NCBI GenBank assembly: GCA_019925095.2
Contig: CM034392.1
Coordinates: forward strand, 14,464,887-14,528,886
Reading direction: 5' to 3'
Length of the DNA stretch: 64,000 nt
From: Dendrolimus kikuchii
Taxonomy: Eukaryota > Arthropoda > Insecta > Lepidoptera > Lasiocampidae
The notes beneath the pieces are model-generated. The model ran no database searches. It was not told the origin of the DNA and saw only the letters and a program-made list of their open reading frames with translations. A program made the position numbers and the translations under genes. Shown piece after piece: positions 23,844 through 34,348 of this stretch (its first letter is position 1; each line of letters begins with the position of its first letter).

Positions 23844-23859
23844 AAAATAAACATGTAAT

Positions 23860-25720
23860 ACATGATAAAGAGAGATGGACATGCATGCAGAAAACATAAT
23901 GGTTCTTTTGTTATCTATGTTTAGTTTTGACTCTTTTGGGATACAACGTAATGTTATATAGTTTCCTCAATAAATAGTCTGTCTTAAATATAAATAATTA
24001 TTTGTGGAGAAAACCGATGACGTTTCGTGTGTTCACCAAATTTAAAAGATTTTTTAGCCGATTACTTACGTAGCGTAACGTGATAAACAAGTTCAAGGAA
24101 AAGCATTACTCATAACCATAAAGTAATAGCAAAGTCATATATTTTCTATACTTACTGTTTGTGCTACGTCTTCAATTTTTCTTAAAGTCCCATTCTTTTT
24201 TTTACGTTTTGATATGTTAAAAAACCTCGGAAATTTAGTGAGCAGTCACAAATCAAAACAATCAGAAAACGAATAACAAATCGTCACATATTTGTTATTC
24301 GTTTTCTGATTGTTTTTCAAAGAACCTAAAAGAGCCATAAATAAGTCCTCTCCGACAACCTTATTTTAGATGTTACCAAGCGAAGCAAGAACGAGCTTTG
24401 TTTTGTACAAAACAACATATTGGTGAAGTGTGCTTATACATATGCGAATACGTTTGTCATTCAATGTCATTTCATTGTCAAAGTTCGCCGCTGTCCGCTG
24501 TAGAAGATTGCGTATTCGCCAGCAAAGGCGGCGAGCCGAGATGATGCGAACATTCTTGGAACTCATACCACCATTTGTCCTCCACATTTCGAGCATGCCG
24601 ACAACCACTTTTTATTTTCCTCCTCGTCTGCAAGTAATCATCGTATAATTTAACCATATTAGAGAGATTATGTTTTATACATTTATTCATTTCAATCAGC
24701 CTGGAATTGTACCACAATCGAAATGATTTTTCGTACTTTTTTAATAGCAATTTTGTTAAATGTTAATAAGGTTTAAGTCGTTACAGCTTAGTAACTAACG
24801 TCTGATTTCAATGACATAAGTCTGAATTATGTGTAATATAACTGGAGAGTATGCACCACTAGGCTCTTTTCGAAATAAACATGCATATTGTAACAAAGAT
24901 CCCATTCCGTAGGTGAAAAACAACATTATGAGTGTTCATTTGTGGAACACGCCTAGGACAATCGTGGCGGGTATACGTCCATTGTTCTAAGTTAGGAAAA
25001 CTCCAACCCAGTAATTTTTATAAACTACATAATATAAATATCGAGATTCTCATTCATTTATAGGTTCATTTAAAAGATGTTTTACCAAAATCTTGTTTTA
25101 CACTTTTCGTTGTCAAACAATTTTATATGAAGCTAAAATCCCATCAAACTTTTAAAGTTATTCTTGAGTTAAGCCTCAAATGAAGCTGTGCACGCACTAC
25201 GAAGACCATGTCGGTCGAGTTCGGCAAAACTTATAACATAATTGTGAAACTCAATAGAAGCACATCACGGAATTCATTCTGCACCGGATTTTTTCCGCAA
25301 AATCTATTGCAATCTATGGAACTCTATAGAAGCGCGCGCAGCACGGAACCGGTTTTGTAGTTTGCTACATATTTGAAGCGCGCTAGGTGCTGGGCTTTTA
25401 ATTAAATTTACAAATACCTCTGTTTATTTAAAAACCTTCATTTAAATAATCTCCTGTGCATAAATTATTAATAAAGGTGACTGTAAAAATAAATAAAACT
25501 TCGCGGAAATTATAAAATCTCAAGGTGGACAAAGGACCTTCACTGATGACACAAAACGTGATTCAATCATTCTACGCGATATCGACATGGAAAACAATTT
25601 GGTATATACATTCCCTGGAAATATGGCAAAGGCGGAAAAACCATTATTGTATTGTAGATTCAATGTGTTCGTAACGAATACCTCGGAGCATCTTATAACA
25701 AAGATTAAATTAACATTAAA
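23860..25720. other. AT-rich DNA without recognised genes
   Basis: Apart from the palindrome at 24255-24316 no structure is recognised. Overlapping frames at 24366-24750 on both strands show no domain. Confidence 0.5.
24255..24316. repeat. 27-bp perfect inverted repeat, 8-nt loop
   Basis: The arm 24255-24281 ('aaaacaatcagaaaacgaat' and on) is exactly inverted at 24290-24316. The loop is cgtcacat. It is either a tiny foldback element or an inverted duplication; the termini do not match other elements here. Confidence 0.9.
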
Positions 25721-25744
25721 ATTTACATACATACATACATAACT

Positions 25745-26413
25745 TCACGCCAGCTCCCCCGCGGGGTAGGCACGAACAACAGAGTGCCATTTAGGCTTAT
25801 TCTTACACACCTCACTTGCCTCTTTGACATTCATAACTCTTGTCATGCACACTCGTCTGTTCTTAAGGCTCCTGACATCACCTTCTGCTAGTACACGATC
25901 AATTTGATCATGGAAGGTGTGTCGTGGCCTTCCACGACTTCTGCATCCATCCACTTTTGCATTGTATATCTGTTTAGTCATTCTTTCATCATGCATTCTT
26001 TCCACATGCCCGAACCACCGGAGCATTCCTTTCCTTACCTTCACCCCGACACTCTCTTTCAGACCAACTCTCTTTCTTACTTCGGTATTACGAACGCGGT
26101 CCGCGAGCGTCACTCCGCAGATTTTGCGCAGTGCTCGCATCTCGACCGCGTTTACTCTACTTTCATGCTCTCTCTTCCATACCCAACTCTCGCATCCATA
26201 CGTGAGCGTAGGTACCAGCACCGCGTTGTGTACGGCGAGCTGGGCCTTCTGGCTGAGGTTCTTAGCGCCTAGAAGTTTACCTAACGCTCCATTCACACTA
26301 TTCCCCAAATTCACTCTTCTTTCTATATCAGCGGTGTACCTTCCATCCCTGCTAAAAGCACATCCAAGATATACAAACTCATTCACTTGCTCTAGCATAA
26401 CATCATCGACCAT
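25745..26413 (-). pseudogene. RTE LINE ORF2 C-terminal region
   Basis: A 222-residue frame from 'EQVNEFVYLGCAFS' through 'TYGCESWVWKREHE' and 'RWFGHVERM' to the stop at 25745-25747. These are thumb and C-terminal motifs of RTE-type reverse transcriptases. This portion is uninterrupted, so decay is concentrated upstream. The last ~80 residues are nearly identical to the translated fragment at 34651-34904, which ends RELA where this one ends GELA. Confidence 0.9.
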
Positions 26414-26998
26414 TATCCTTGCATTCGTTCTGGTTTGGCGATTCGGCTAAAAGCACAGCATCATCCGCATAAAGCAAGGTGCTTACAACTAGATCACTCA
26501 TCCGCACCCCAACATCCATCAATCTTATTCTCTGGAGACAATCGTCCAGATATAGGATGAACAGCAAAGCCGACAGCACGCAGCCCTGGCGGACGCCAAT
26601 ATTGACGTCAAACCAGGGCGACAGGCTGCCTTCCACCCGCACGCATGCCATACAGCCCTCGTAAGTGGACTGCACAGCACGCATCAATTGGCCATTAATC
26701 CCATATCCGGGCAATATGTCCCAGAGGTCCTTCCGCACAACCCTGTCAAATGCTTTCTCTAGATCCACAAAACCGCAGAAAACCTTCCGGCCCATAGCCA
26801 GCTGCTTCTCTACGATATTGCGGAGAGAGAAAACTTGACCCATACATCCCCTTCCATTTCTGAAACCACCTTGCCATCGGATACAACTCTCATTCTCTTT
26901 TCAATAATCTTCGCATACACTTTAGATGCTGTGCTGATCAAACTGATGGCCCTGTAGCTGGCGCACTTACGTGACCCCTTGCCTTTATACAAGGGCAC
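26403..26998 (-). pseudogene. RTE LINE reverse transcriptase palm, in two frames
   Basis: The first piece (26810-26998) reads 'PLYKGKGSRKCASYRAISL', the fingers motif of LINE reverse transcriptases. A further shift leads to the 146-aa piece (26403-26843) with FVDLEKAFD (25-33, first catalytic Asp), GVRQGC (83-88) and YADD (125-128, the active-site Asp pair). The catalytic residues survive, but shifts at about 27025 and 26830 break the chain. Soon after YADDAVLLAES the sequence jumps to residues lying much further along in related proteins, indicating an internal deletion near 26425. Confidence 0.88.
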
Positions 26999-28721
26999 GA
27001 TGACAGCGCGCCTCCAGTCCTTGGGAAGATTTGATCATCTCAGCAGACACACTATCGATTCCTACTGCCTTTCCATTTTTCAGACTTCTTATCGACCATT
27101 CGATCTCTTCCAAAGTGATCTCGGATGCTGACTCCTCGGAGTCGGTCACAGACTCAGTCGTGGTGCCAGCATCCGGGATATTATCATACATTTCTCTAAA
27201 ATATTCACTCCATCGCGCTAATACCTCTTGTGGGTTAGCAAGAACGTCCCCTGCTTTAGATTTTATTCTTTCCATTCTGGAAGCTGACGAACAACCCCGA
27301 GACTTCTTAACCTCTCTCCAAAAGAGTTTGGTATTCGCCTCGAAGTTCTCCGTCAGCTTCTCTTCTTCTTTCAATTTTATTCTTTCACGCTTCTCTTTCA
27401 CTAAAGCTTTGGTTTCATTCTTGCAGAGGCGATAAATTTCTTTCTTCATCTCTTTCATACTGTCATTCTGTTGCAAGGAAGCAACATAATCCAGCCAGGC
27501 TTTTCTCTTTCTCTCTACGCTGGATTTAACATCCGCGTCCCACCATTCATCACCTTTCGTTGTTATGTGCCTCTTCGCGCATCCACATGCTTCTTTTGCG
27601 CTTTCCACTATACTTTCTTTCATACTATCCCAGTCATTATCCACATCTAAGTCGGAGAAGTCCGCTTTTGCAAGCCTTTCTTCGACTAGGCGCGCATACA
27701 TACTCCTTACACTAACATCTTCCAATTTTTCACACTTTATTCTTTCAAGCTCCCCGAAATTGGTACGCACTCGCCAGTGTCTCCACTTCTTGAAAAGGCC
27801 CACAAACCGGCTTATCACCAGGTAGTGGTCCGTTTCAAGAGTGGGGCCTCTGTAGGCTCTTGTATCCATTATTCTGTTTCGGAGGCGACTATCAATTAAA
27901 ATCAGATCAATCATACTTTTCTGATCATTCATTCTCCATGTATACGTGTGAATATCCTTATGATGGAATAGGGTGTTCGACACAAGCAAGTTTCTTTCCA
28001 TGCATACGTCTATGATTGGCCTACCAGCATCGTTCACTCTCTTGTCACCATAGGGTCCAAGGACAGCCTCAAGGCCGTCTCGTTTGGTCCCCACCCAGCC
28101 ATTAAGATCACCACACATAATTAGTCTTTCGTTCCCTTCAGCCAGATCCAGAATTTCTCTCACAGACTCCCAAAACTTCTCGAGTTCTTGGGGATCCGCT
28201 GAGCTGACGGGAGCATAAGCTGCGACCAGAAAAACTCGCGTGATCCCCAGTTTTAGGCGGACCCAGAGAAGTCTCGGGTTCACCAGACAATAAGCTTTTA
28301 CTCCAGACACAAAGCGGGATGAGAGTAAGACGCCTACCCCCCCACTCGCACGCTCGTCCAGGTCCACGCCGGACCACAGAGCAAGCATGCCACCGGGGAG
28401 GTCATCGACGTCGCACCCCTTCCGCTTTGTCTCTGTCAGACATAAGGCATCCAGGCTTCTCTCATTCATTATATCAATCATTTCGTCCATCTTATCTTTC
28501 ATCCCACCTCTCACATTCCACGTGCCTATACGGCACTCTGCTCCTCTCGACCCGCCAGGTTTGGCGCTGCGTGAAGGGTGGCGGCCCCCTTCGCCGCATG
28601 CGCGAGAATTCACACCGACGGGGGCGCATCGGTGAGCGTCGCCTGCGGGGGACGCCCTATCGTGCACTGCACGCCGGTGAATTCTGGTCAGAATTGTGGC
28701 CCCGTGAAAAGAAAAATACAC
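26985..28721 (-). pseudogene. RTE LINE ORF: endonuclease and start of reverse transcriptase
   Basis: A 578-residue open frame; the first Met sits at the very edge of the element, so the true start may be internal. The endonuclease spans about residues 63-305 and looks catalytically complete: GTWN (66-69), LTETK (95-99), GDLNGW (204-209), HTYTW (258-262), IDLI (271-274) and TDH (297-299). These match the metal-binding, Asp and His positions of APE-like LINE nucleases, which nick target DNA to prime reverse transcription. A charged Lys/Glu-rich linker follows (about 330-500). The reverse transcriptase begins at about 510 with 'GKAVGIDSVSAEMIK' near 552-566. The frame is then lost by a shift close to 27025, so the protein stops before the palm domain. 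The nearest relatives are RTE-clade proteins, often annotated as craniofacial development protein 2-like. Confidence 0.88.
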
Positions 28722-29728
28722 TTTAACTTAAAAACTACTTGGAAGGTCTGTCTAACGATACCCTATACACATATAGTGGAACACTTACAAGGCCAATAGA
28801 TGGTCCAAAAATTTAAAAGTTCTACACAACGCAACAAATTTCCGACACATACAAATATCAAACAATTAATGTTGATCCTAGGTCTGCCAGGCCGTACACT
28901 ATCCCCAGCGGGAAACCTTCCCTTTAAGATGAAAGAACATTACGAATATTCCATCTGTAAACAATCGAGTTTTAATTACTCCCATAATTACGGGTAGGTA
29001 CTATATACAAGCCATCAAGATACACTCGGACAGCAGCCCAATTATACTATTATCATCTCGTCAAAATCGTCGGAGACCATCGTCTCAATCGTAGGTTTGC
29101 CTAATTTCGGTATCCTGTTAATTCTAATAGCGTACCCGTGGCACGCCACTCTATTTTTATAAATATTATATAAGCGAAAATTCGCCAAATAAATGTTTAC
29201 AATTTTAGTGATTTTTCAATACTCATTTCGGCTAACGCCATTTGTGCTAATAGTAATACCAACTTTTTTCTACTATTATTCCGCCGCTACGATATCAAGA
29301 AAATATGGATTTAGTAGAATACAAATTTTTGAGACTATCACAATGGAATCGGTTTTTGAATATCTTCGCAACGCCAAGATTGAAATTGCAGAAAAGGTCC
29401 AAAGGTATTAAAAAAGTTCTGTTATGTCAAAGTCGTCTCGAAACCCTAAAAGTTGTCTAATTAATTGTAAATTTAATTATAGCAATTACAGCTAAAGAGC
29501 TCGATATTATCGCTAAAACATTCCAGTTATCTAAGTTTAACGTAAATATGAGTTGCTTACCTATAATTTACGTTTTACGAATATCTTCATTAGCATACAG
29601 ACGATGCAAATATAATCGCCCATATGCTAAAGGTGAACACGATAATAAAGTTCTTGTCTAGGTTCTACACGAATTGAACTGTTAGAGTTCAAATATATAC
29701 GTTTAATATATCAACATCGATTTCTTGA
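28710..29728. other. AT-rich DNA without recognised genes
   Basis: Small frames (28800-28997, 29193-29411) lack recognisable domains. No repeat structure recognised. Confidence 0.45.
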
Positions 29729-29731
29729 TAT

Positions 29732-30263
29732 TGTTACAACTTAGGCCCCAACAAAGACAAATTCCATGTACAGATCTGTAAAAGCACATTTTATTACCTG
29801 TCGGCATTTGAACTGATTGTGATCCTTTTATGATCGTCTTCTTTTGTTCACTTATTTATTGGCATACATTTCTAGTTATTGTAGAAAATAGCCTATTGTC
29901 CTATTGTACTCGCTCAGGAGCAACATTAGCCAGGTGTTGCGGATTACAAGTACAAGCTAATCTAGGAAATTGTGTCGACGTTGCCGGGCGGGTACATTTG
30001 CATTTGTGAAGTATAAAACAAGGGCCTGATTGAAAGAGGAGGCAGTTGAGCTACAACTACGATACAGGCGTGACGTGTATGCATTCGGGAATCTAATAGT
30101 GACGGACTTTGCGTGTTTTAATGAATTACGACCTTCTGCATTACGTTTGGGATTTGTCGTGTTCGGTTATATTTGTACCTGTGTTATACGTGTTTGTATA
30201 GTTCTTATAAACTCTATAATAATTTTAACGGCATTTTAATTCGAGTCTCGCTAACTCGTAACA
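29732..30263 (+). mobile_element. Solo LTR, family L1 copy 2
   Basis: A 532-bp element from TGTTACAACTTAG to ACTCGTAACA, with ATAT on both sides (29728-29731 and 30264-30267). Its orientation is opposite to the 11907 copy. The TATAAA near 30010 follows 'tttgtgaag', matching the promoter context in the other copies. The 69-aa frame at 30030-30239 is the LTR itself and not a gene. Confidence 0.85.
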
Positions 30264-30381
30264 ATATAATATTATATCCTCTTTAAGGTTAAAGTGAAAA
30301 GTTGTTAAGATGGCATATTCTATAGAGATTTTTTTTATATAATATTTTAGTTAACTTATGTGACGTATACTATAGCGATTA

Positions 30382-30513
30382 ATAGCCGGTTCCTATATCT
30401 TACCGATCATTCATTTGCCTACTATCAATTACAATTTGACATAAGCTCCATAGATGTAATGTCAAAATACAACCGACAGTAACACAAGTGAATGAATAGT
30501 AGGGACCAGCTAT
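30382..30513. mobile_element. MITE with 'TTCCTATATCTTAC' inverted ends, copy 3
   Basis: Left end 'atagccggttcctatatctt' and right end, reversed, 'atagctggtccctactattc' are imperfect inverted repeats. It contains the shared core 'atttgacataagctcc'. Probable flanking TA-type sequence is not decisive. Confidence 0.55.
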
Positions 30514-30681
30514 AAATAATTACTCATTACACACTTGCCTTATTCAGGTTTCAGAGTTGCGTACATCTCTTCGTTAGTAGGACATGACGATTTCATAAGA
30601 GTGTAAAAGAGTTTTTCGAAAATGTTTTTATTTTTGTATGTTTACGGCGAACTGGCAAACCTCGTTGGGACCTTAAATATA

Positions 30682-31944
30682 TTAGGTTGGGGAGAAAGTT
30701 TCTTCGCATTTTATATAAAAATTCAAAAGGTTTTTTTATAAAGTTTATTTATATTTGACTAAAGTATGTAGGTGCCATTTTGTTGGATAACTTTTTGCCA
30801 TCTTGTAGGTAGGGACGTGATCCCATTGCTATAAAAATTTTGGGGCTTCTGATCAAAAAACTGCGACAAGTGGTTTTGGCAGTCCTCTCGTGATGTTAAT
30901 CTGACACTGCCTAAGGAATTCTGCAGAGACCGAAACAGGTGAAAATCTGAAGGTGCAAGGTCAGGACTATACGGCGGATGCATTAACACCTCCCAGGCAA
31001 ACTCTCATAATTTTTGCTGAGTGGCTAAAGATGTGTGAGGTCTAGCGTTATCATGGTGAAAAACCACACCCCTTCTGTTGATTAATTCCGGCCGCTTTCT
31101 CTCAACTTTTTGCTTTAATCTGAATGAAAGAAAAAAGAAGAAACGTGAGAACCTGCCTAACGGTAACAGCTCATAATGAATAATGCCCTTCCAATCCCAC
31201 CATACACACAGCATCAGCTTGTTGCGAGTTAACCCGGGTTTCGCCACAGTCTGTGAAGCCTGACCGGCCTTTGACCACGATCTTTTTCGCACGTTCTTGT
31301 CGTACATGATCCACTTTTCATAACCAGTTATCAGCTTCTTCAAATATGGTTCGGTTTCATTACGTCGTAATAAATAATCACAAATGAGTACACGGCTCAT
31401 TAGGTTTCTTTCAATGAGCTCATGAGGCACCCAAATATCGAGCTTTTTTGTGGCGCCAAAACCGTTTTGTGGTCAATTCCCAGTTCTCCAGCTACATCGT
31501 AACTACTAATATGCCGATCTTGCTCCACTTTTTCAAAAATGCCATAAATTTTGTCCGTAACAGGACGACCAGAGCGACGTGCATCTTTGATATCAAAATT
31601 TCCGGATTGAAAACGCTTAAACCAAATTTGCGCTACTCTCACAGATACTGCATTAAGTCCATAAACAACACAATTTTTTTTCGCGGCTTGTGTTGCATTT
31701 TTACCTTTTTTGTAGTAAAATTTTAAAATGTATCGCATTTCTTCATTAGATTCACTCATTTTAACAATAAGAAAATCAAATGAAAATCACACATTTTCCT
31801 ATTTTGAATTTGGAATTGTCTTCTTTAAAATTAAAACTTTTTAATGACACCAAAACCAGCCAGATACAAATGGTAAAAGAGCCAAAGAGATCTTATTACA
31901 AGTTCATACATACTATATGCAAAAAGATTTTTTCCCCAACCTAT
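30682..31944 (-). mobile_element. mariner transposon, full length, inactive
   Basis: A 1263-bp element with inverted ends ttaggttggggagaaagttt and, reversed, ataggttggggaaaaaatct, flanked by TA at 30680-30681 and 31945-31946. Both the length and the TA duplication are those of the mariner family. The transposase lies on the minus strand with its start about 185 bp inside the 31944 end. It has several lesions (next entry). The subfamily cannot be fixed without alignment. Confidence 0.92.
30759..31759 (-). pseudogene. mariner transposase, broken in three frames
   Basis: The N-terminal piece (31400-31759, 119 aa) has the helix-turn-helix paired-like DNA-binding region ('WFKRFQSGNFDIKDARRSGR', residues 47-66). 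The middle piece (31005-31430, 141 aa) has the catalytic region, but the first Asp of the D,D34D triad is replaced: the family motif TGDEKWI reads TGYEKWI (Tyr37 of that piece). The second Asp survives in HHDNARPH (Asp127). Between 'LLPLG' and 'RLKQKVE' the sequence is a Phe-rich run unlike the family. The last piece (30759-30989) has YSPDLAPSD with the third Asp. Frameshifts separate the three pieces. Transposition activity from this copy is excluded. Confidence 0.92.
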
Positions 31945-32047
31945 TATGTTTACACCTTTTTTGAAGAGAGCCTTTTATAGCACTCTGCCAAAACTGCAGG
32001 AAAGAGTTCAATGATTCAAATGGTTACGGAAAAATAAAAACATAAAT

Positions 32048-32282
32048 ATGAAGTCTGAAATACATAAATATGAAGAAAAATATTTTTTAGCTAAACATGT
32101 TGCTGGACAGTTTTTTGCCGGTTCTTTTCCTTAAACAGTAATAACGCGTTGCGAAGCGGTGTAGGTACATATGTAAATAGGATTATATTCCTTAGGACAG
32201 AAAGTAAATTTAAAATTATAACTTAAAATTATGTTAAAAAAAATGTTCTCCAGTGGAACTTATTTCGAATAAAAACTTTTGA
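32048..32282 (-). mobile_element. Dispersed repeat S2 ('agttccactggagaac'), minus copy
   Basis: On the minus strand it reads 'agtttttattcgaaataag', 'ttccactggagaaca', 'caccgcttcgcaacgcgtt' and 'cagcaacatgtttagctaa'. The same order occurs on the plus strand at 51935-52185. It is probably the 3' end of a LINE; no coding sequence is present. Confidence 0.65.
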
Positions 32283-32407
32283 AATTGTAGACACATTATA
32301 CATTATTATTAGAATCCCTATTAATATTATAAATGCGAAAGTAACTCTGTCTGTCTGTCTGTTCCGTTTTCACGAAAAAACTACTGGACCGATTTGGCTG
32401 AAACTCA

Positions 32408-32408
<1 letters not shown>

Positions 32409-32461
<53 letters not shown>
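32409..32461. repeat. (AT)n microsatellite, about 53 bp
   Basis: Pure dinucleotide run inside H1 copy A, at the spot where the paralogous sequence has only 'ggtatatatg'. Confidence 0.95.
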
Positions 32462-32463
<2 letters not shown>

Positions 32464-32681
32464 GATGCCGAGAATGAACATAAGATATTTTTTATCCCGA
32501 AAAATGGGATAGTTTCCGGGATAAAAATATATTTGTCTTTTTGTTTGTTATCCTTTTATGGAAAGACTATTGGACCGATTTGGCTGAAACTCGGTACATA
32601 TATAATTTGAATATCGAGAGTGGCCAAGGGATACTTTTTATCCCGGATAATGGGATACATTTTGGGATAGATTTATGTAAA

Positions 32682-33048
32682 GGTCCCCTTGGTCAACTGG
32701 GTCCACTGGGTCCATTTGGTCCACTGGGTCCACTTGATCCACTGGGTCCACTTGGTCCACTGAGTCCACTTGGTCCACTGGGTGCACTGGGTCCACTTGG
32801 TCCACTTGGTCCATGTTATCTATTTTGTAATTTTTGTCAAGTTTTGTCATTTATGTAGTTTACTGGACCGGGGGGGTCCACTTTGCGACTGGGTCCACTG
32901 GGTCCATTTGAACCACTGGGTCAACTACATCTACTTTAATCCACTGTAACCACTGTACCACTTGGGTCCACTTTGTCCACTGGATCCACTGGGTCCAGTT
33001 GGTCCACTGGGTCCACTCCACTTGGTCCACTTGGTCCATGTATATATA
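32682..33048. repeat. 9-bp minisatellite GGTCCACTK, two blocks
   Basis: Block one (32682-32817) is a clean array of ggtccactg/ggtccactt 9-mers with few substitutions. Block two (about 32866-33048) is more degraded. Since the unit is a multiple of three, the frame stays open and gives Gly-Pro-Leu triplets on the plus strand (part of a 105-aa frame, 32541-32858) and Asp-Gln-Val type repeats on the minus strand. These are repeat artefacts, not collagen genes. Confidence 0.9.
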
Positions 33049-33097
33049 CACATGTAGGATTACTTCATAGAAAGACACTACAAAAAATCTATTGACG

Positions 33098-33241
33098 ATA
33101 GATAGTCGAATGATAACGTGTGTTTTGTATTATTTGAATTCTTTCATTTAGTTTGCTTAAACATTTAAAAGAAAAACTTTAAGTGTATGTTAGTTAATAT
33201 AGGATTACATGCAGGCATAGATAGTCGAATGATAACGTGTG
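33098..33241. repeat. 25-bp exact direct repeat with 94-bp spacer
   Basis: 'atagatagtcgaatgataac' plus 'gtgtg' occurs at 33098-33122 and again at 33217-33241. Both copies are preceded at variable distance by 'aggattac'. This is either a local duplication or target duplication around a lost or unrecognised insertion. Confidence 0.7.
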
Positions 33242-33249
33242 AATTCTGT

Positions 33250-34020
33250 TTAAATAATGTGGTGTGGGTGTGAGCTGCTAAAGACGGCCCGCGGCCCCGT
33301 GCTATATCCGCCGGCCGCGATGTCGAAATCAGAGCTTACGCAACGCATCTTTGAACGGACCGGTAACATACTTATACAGACACGATCGTCTGTTACAACT
33401 GGATACCTTTTTCCAAATTTACATTGTGTACACGCGTAACCAACTGAACTAAAATACTAATTACACGTATTTGTGCATTGGCAGGACCACTTGTGCATGT
33501 TAAGTATGTTTGTTTCGTGGTTATGAAAAATGTGAACTATTTATAGTTTAAGGCACGATTTCACAAAATATGACTTCTACTAATGTACGGACTATTTTAT
33601 TGAAAATTTGTAAAAGCTTTCGGTGATATTTAATTTATTAGAAGACAAAAGAGTATCATGTTTATCTATGGTTGCTAAAGTATATCTGTACCAATTTAGT
33701 TTTCCATTTTTATTAATTATTTAAAAAAACATTTTTGGATTAAATCAGTTGAAATAACTTATTGTAAAAATCAACCTAATGTGTCAGGTACAATAAAGGA
33801 TCCATAGAGATAACCAACATCTACTTACTTTTCTTTTTATTTGTCAAAAACTGTGGACGTTATAGAAGTATACAATTTTATTTTCAATTGGCATATGCAA
33901 GCGAATCTTTGTTCGCGTTGCCATGACAACGTTGTATTTGTTACTTAACTGCGACAGTGGCTCCAAAAAACGCGACCGCTACCTTTTAGATAATATTCAT
34001 CTATACGGGAAACGACATCA
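33250..34020. other. DNA without recognised genes
   Basis: A small GC-rich patch at 33270-33370 lies in AT-rich DNA. No domain or repeat was recognised. Confidence 0.4.
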
Positions 34021-34024
34021 TTTG

Positions 34025-34310
34025 TTAGGATAAAAGAGTCCTAAGCGTTGAGCACATTGATCTAGTTCCTGTGGCGTCCCGTAAAAACGTGTGAGCTAGG
34101 GGCGCAGGTTTAAGTTTAGTGGATAGTTTAACGGCCGACATCTCCGTTGGCCTCCGCTTGGAGGTCGCGTTGGGCATACAGTCATTCAAAAGTCCTACAC
34201 ATCCCTTGGTGTAAGGCCTCCCTCTAGGCCCGGAGATGGTATCGACAGAAAAGACATTCCCCCGAGTTTTATTTAAATCCGTTAAATAGTTTACCCGTGA
34301 TGATCTAGCA
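34025..34310 (-). other. Unclassified GC-richer block, minus-strand frame
   Basis: A 95-residue minus-strand frame rich in Arg, Thr and Lys fills this block; its apparent Met lies within the small RTE fragment at 34311. No family is recognised. Its composition resembles retrotransposon sequence more than host DNA, but no ends are visible. Confidence 0.25.
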
Positions 34311-34348
34311 TACATACATACATAACTTCACGCCAGTTCCCTTGCGGG
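34311..34348 (-). mobile_element. 38-bp RTE-type LINE fragment with perfect target duplication
   Basis: Only the tail (catacatacatacata) and the last few codons of ORF2 are present. Yet 10-bp direct repeats, tgatctagca, flank it exactly (34301-34310 and 34349-34358), so it is an independent insertion. Confidence 0.88.

Larger units (their letters stand above)
25726..28706 (-). mobile_element. RTE-type non-LTR retrotransposon, nearly full length, decayed
   Basis: The minus strand encodes an apurinic-like endonuclease followed by a reverse transcriptase and a C-terminal region. The 3' end is a short (ATGT)n tail instead of poly(A), a feature of the RTE clade. The coding sequence is spread over four frames. 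The 5' border is placed where GC-rich element sequence stops (about 28706). No target-site duplication could be matched, so that border is uncertain. Five shorter 3' fragments of this family lie elsewhere in the window. Confidence 0.9.
32315..33050 (+). mobile_element. Helitron-like element H1 copy A, with a 9-bp minisatellite
   Basis: It starts TCCCTATTAATATTATAAAT after an A and shares about 330 bp with copy B at 42946: 'taactctgtctgtctgt', 'ggaccgatttggctgaaa' (twice), 'tttatcccggataatggga' and 'gatttatgtaaaggt'. Immediately after the last phrase comes a 9-bp tandem array. A 5' TC start after A suggests a Helitron. The 3' end is not found. Confidence 0.55.

Noticed and set aside
24366..24750. 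Overlapping 72-90-aa frames on both strands
   Set aside because: No recognisable motif, and both strands are open equally, as expected by chance.
25726..25745. Regularly spaced CATA repeats as a CRISPR-like or satellite array
   Set aside because: They are the short 3' tails of RTE insertions; there are no spacers, and the DNA is eukaryotic.
28319..28726. 135-aa plus-strand frame and others on the plus strand at 25904-28799
   Set aside because: They are antisense shadows of the RTE endonuclease and reverse transcriptase.
30030..30239. 69-aa frame, similar to frames at 36754-36954 and 61487-61759
   Set aside because: The similarity comes from all three lying in the same solo LTR family; the frames are not maintained protein genes.
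32640..33080. Minus-strand frames rich in Asp-Gln-Val and Trp-Thr-Gln repeats
   Set aside because: Translation of the 9-bp minisatellite in other frames.
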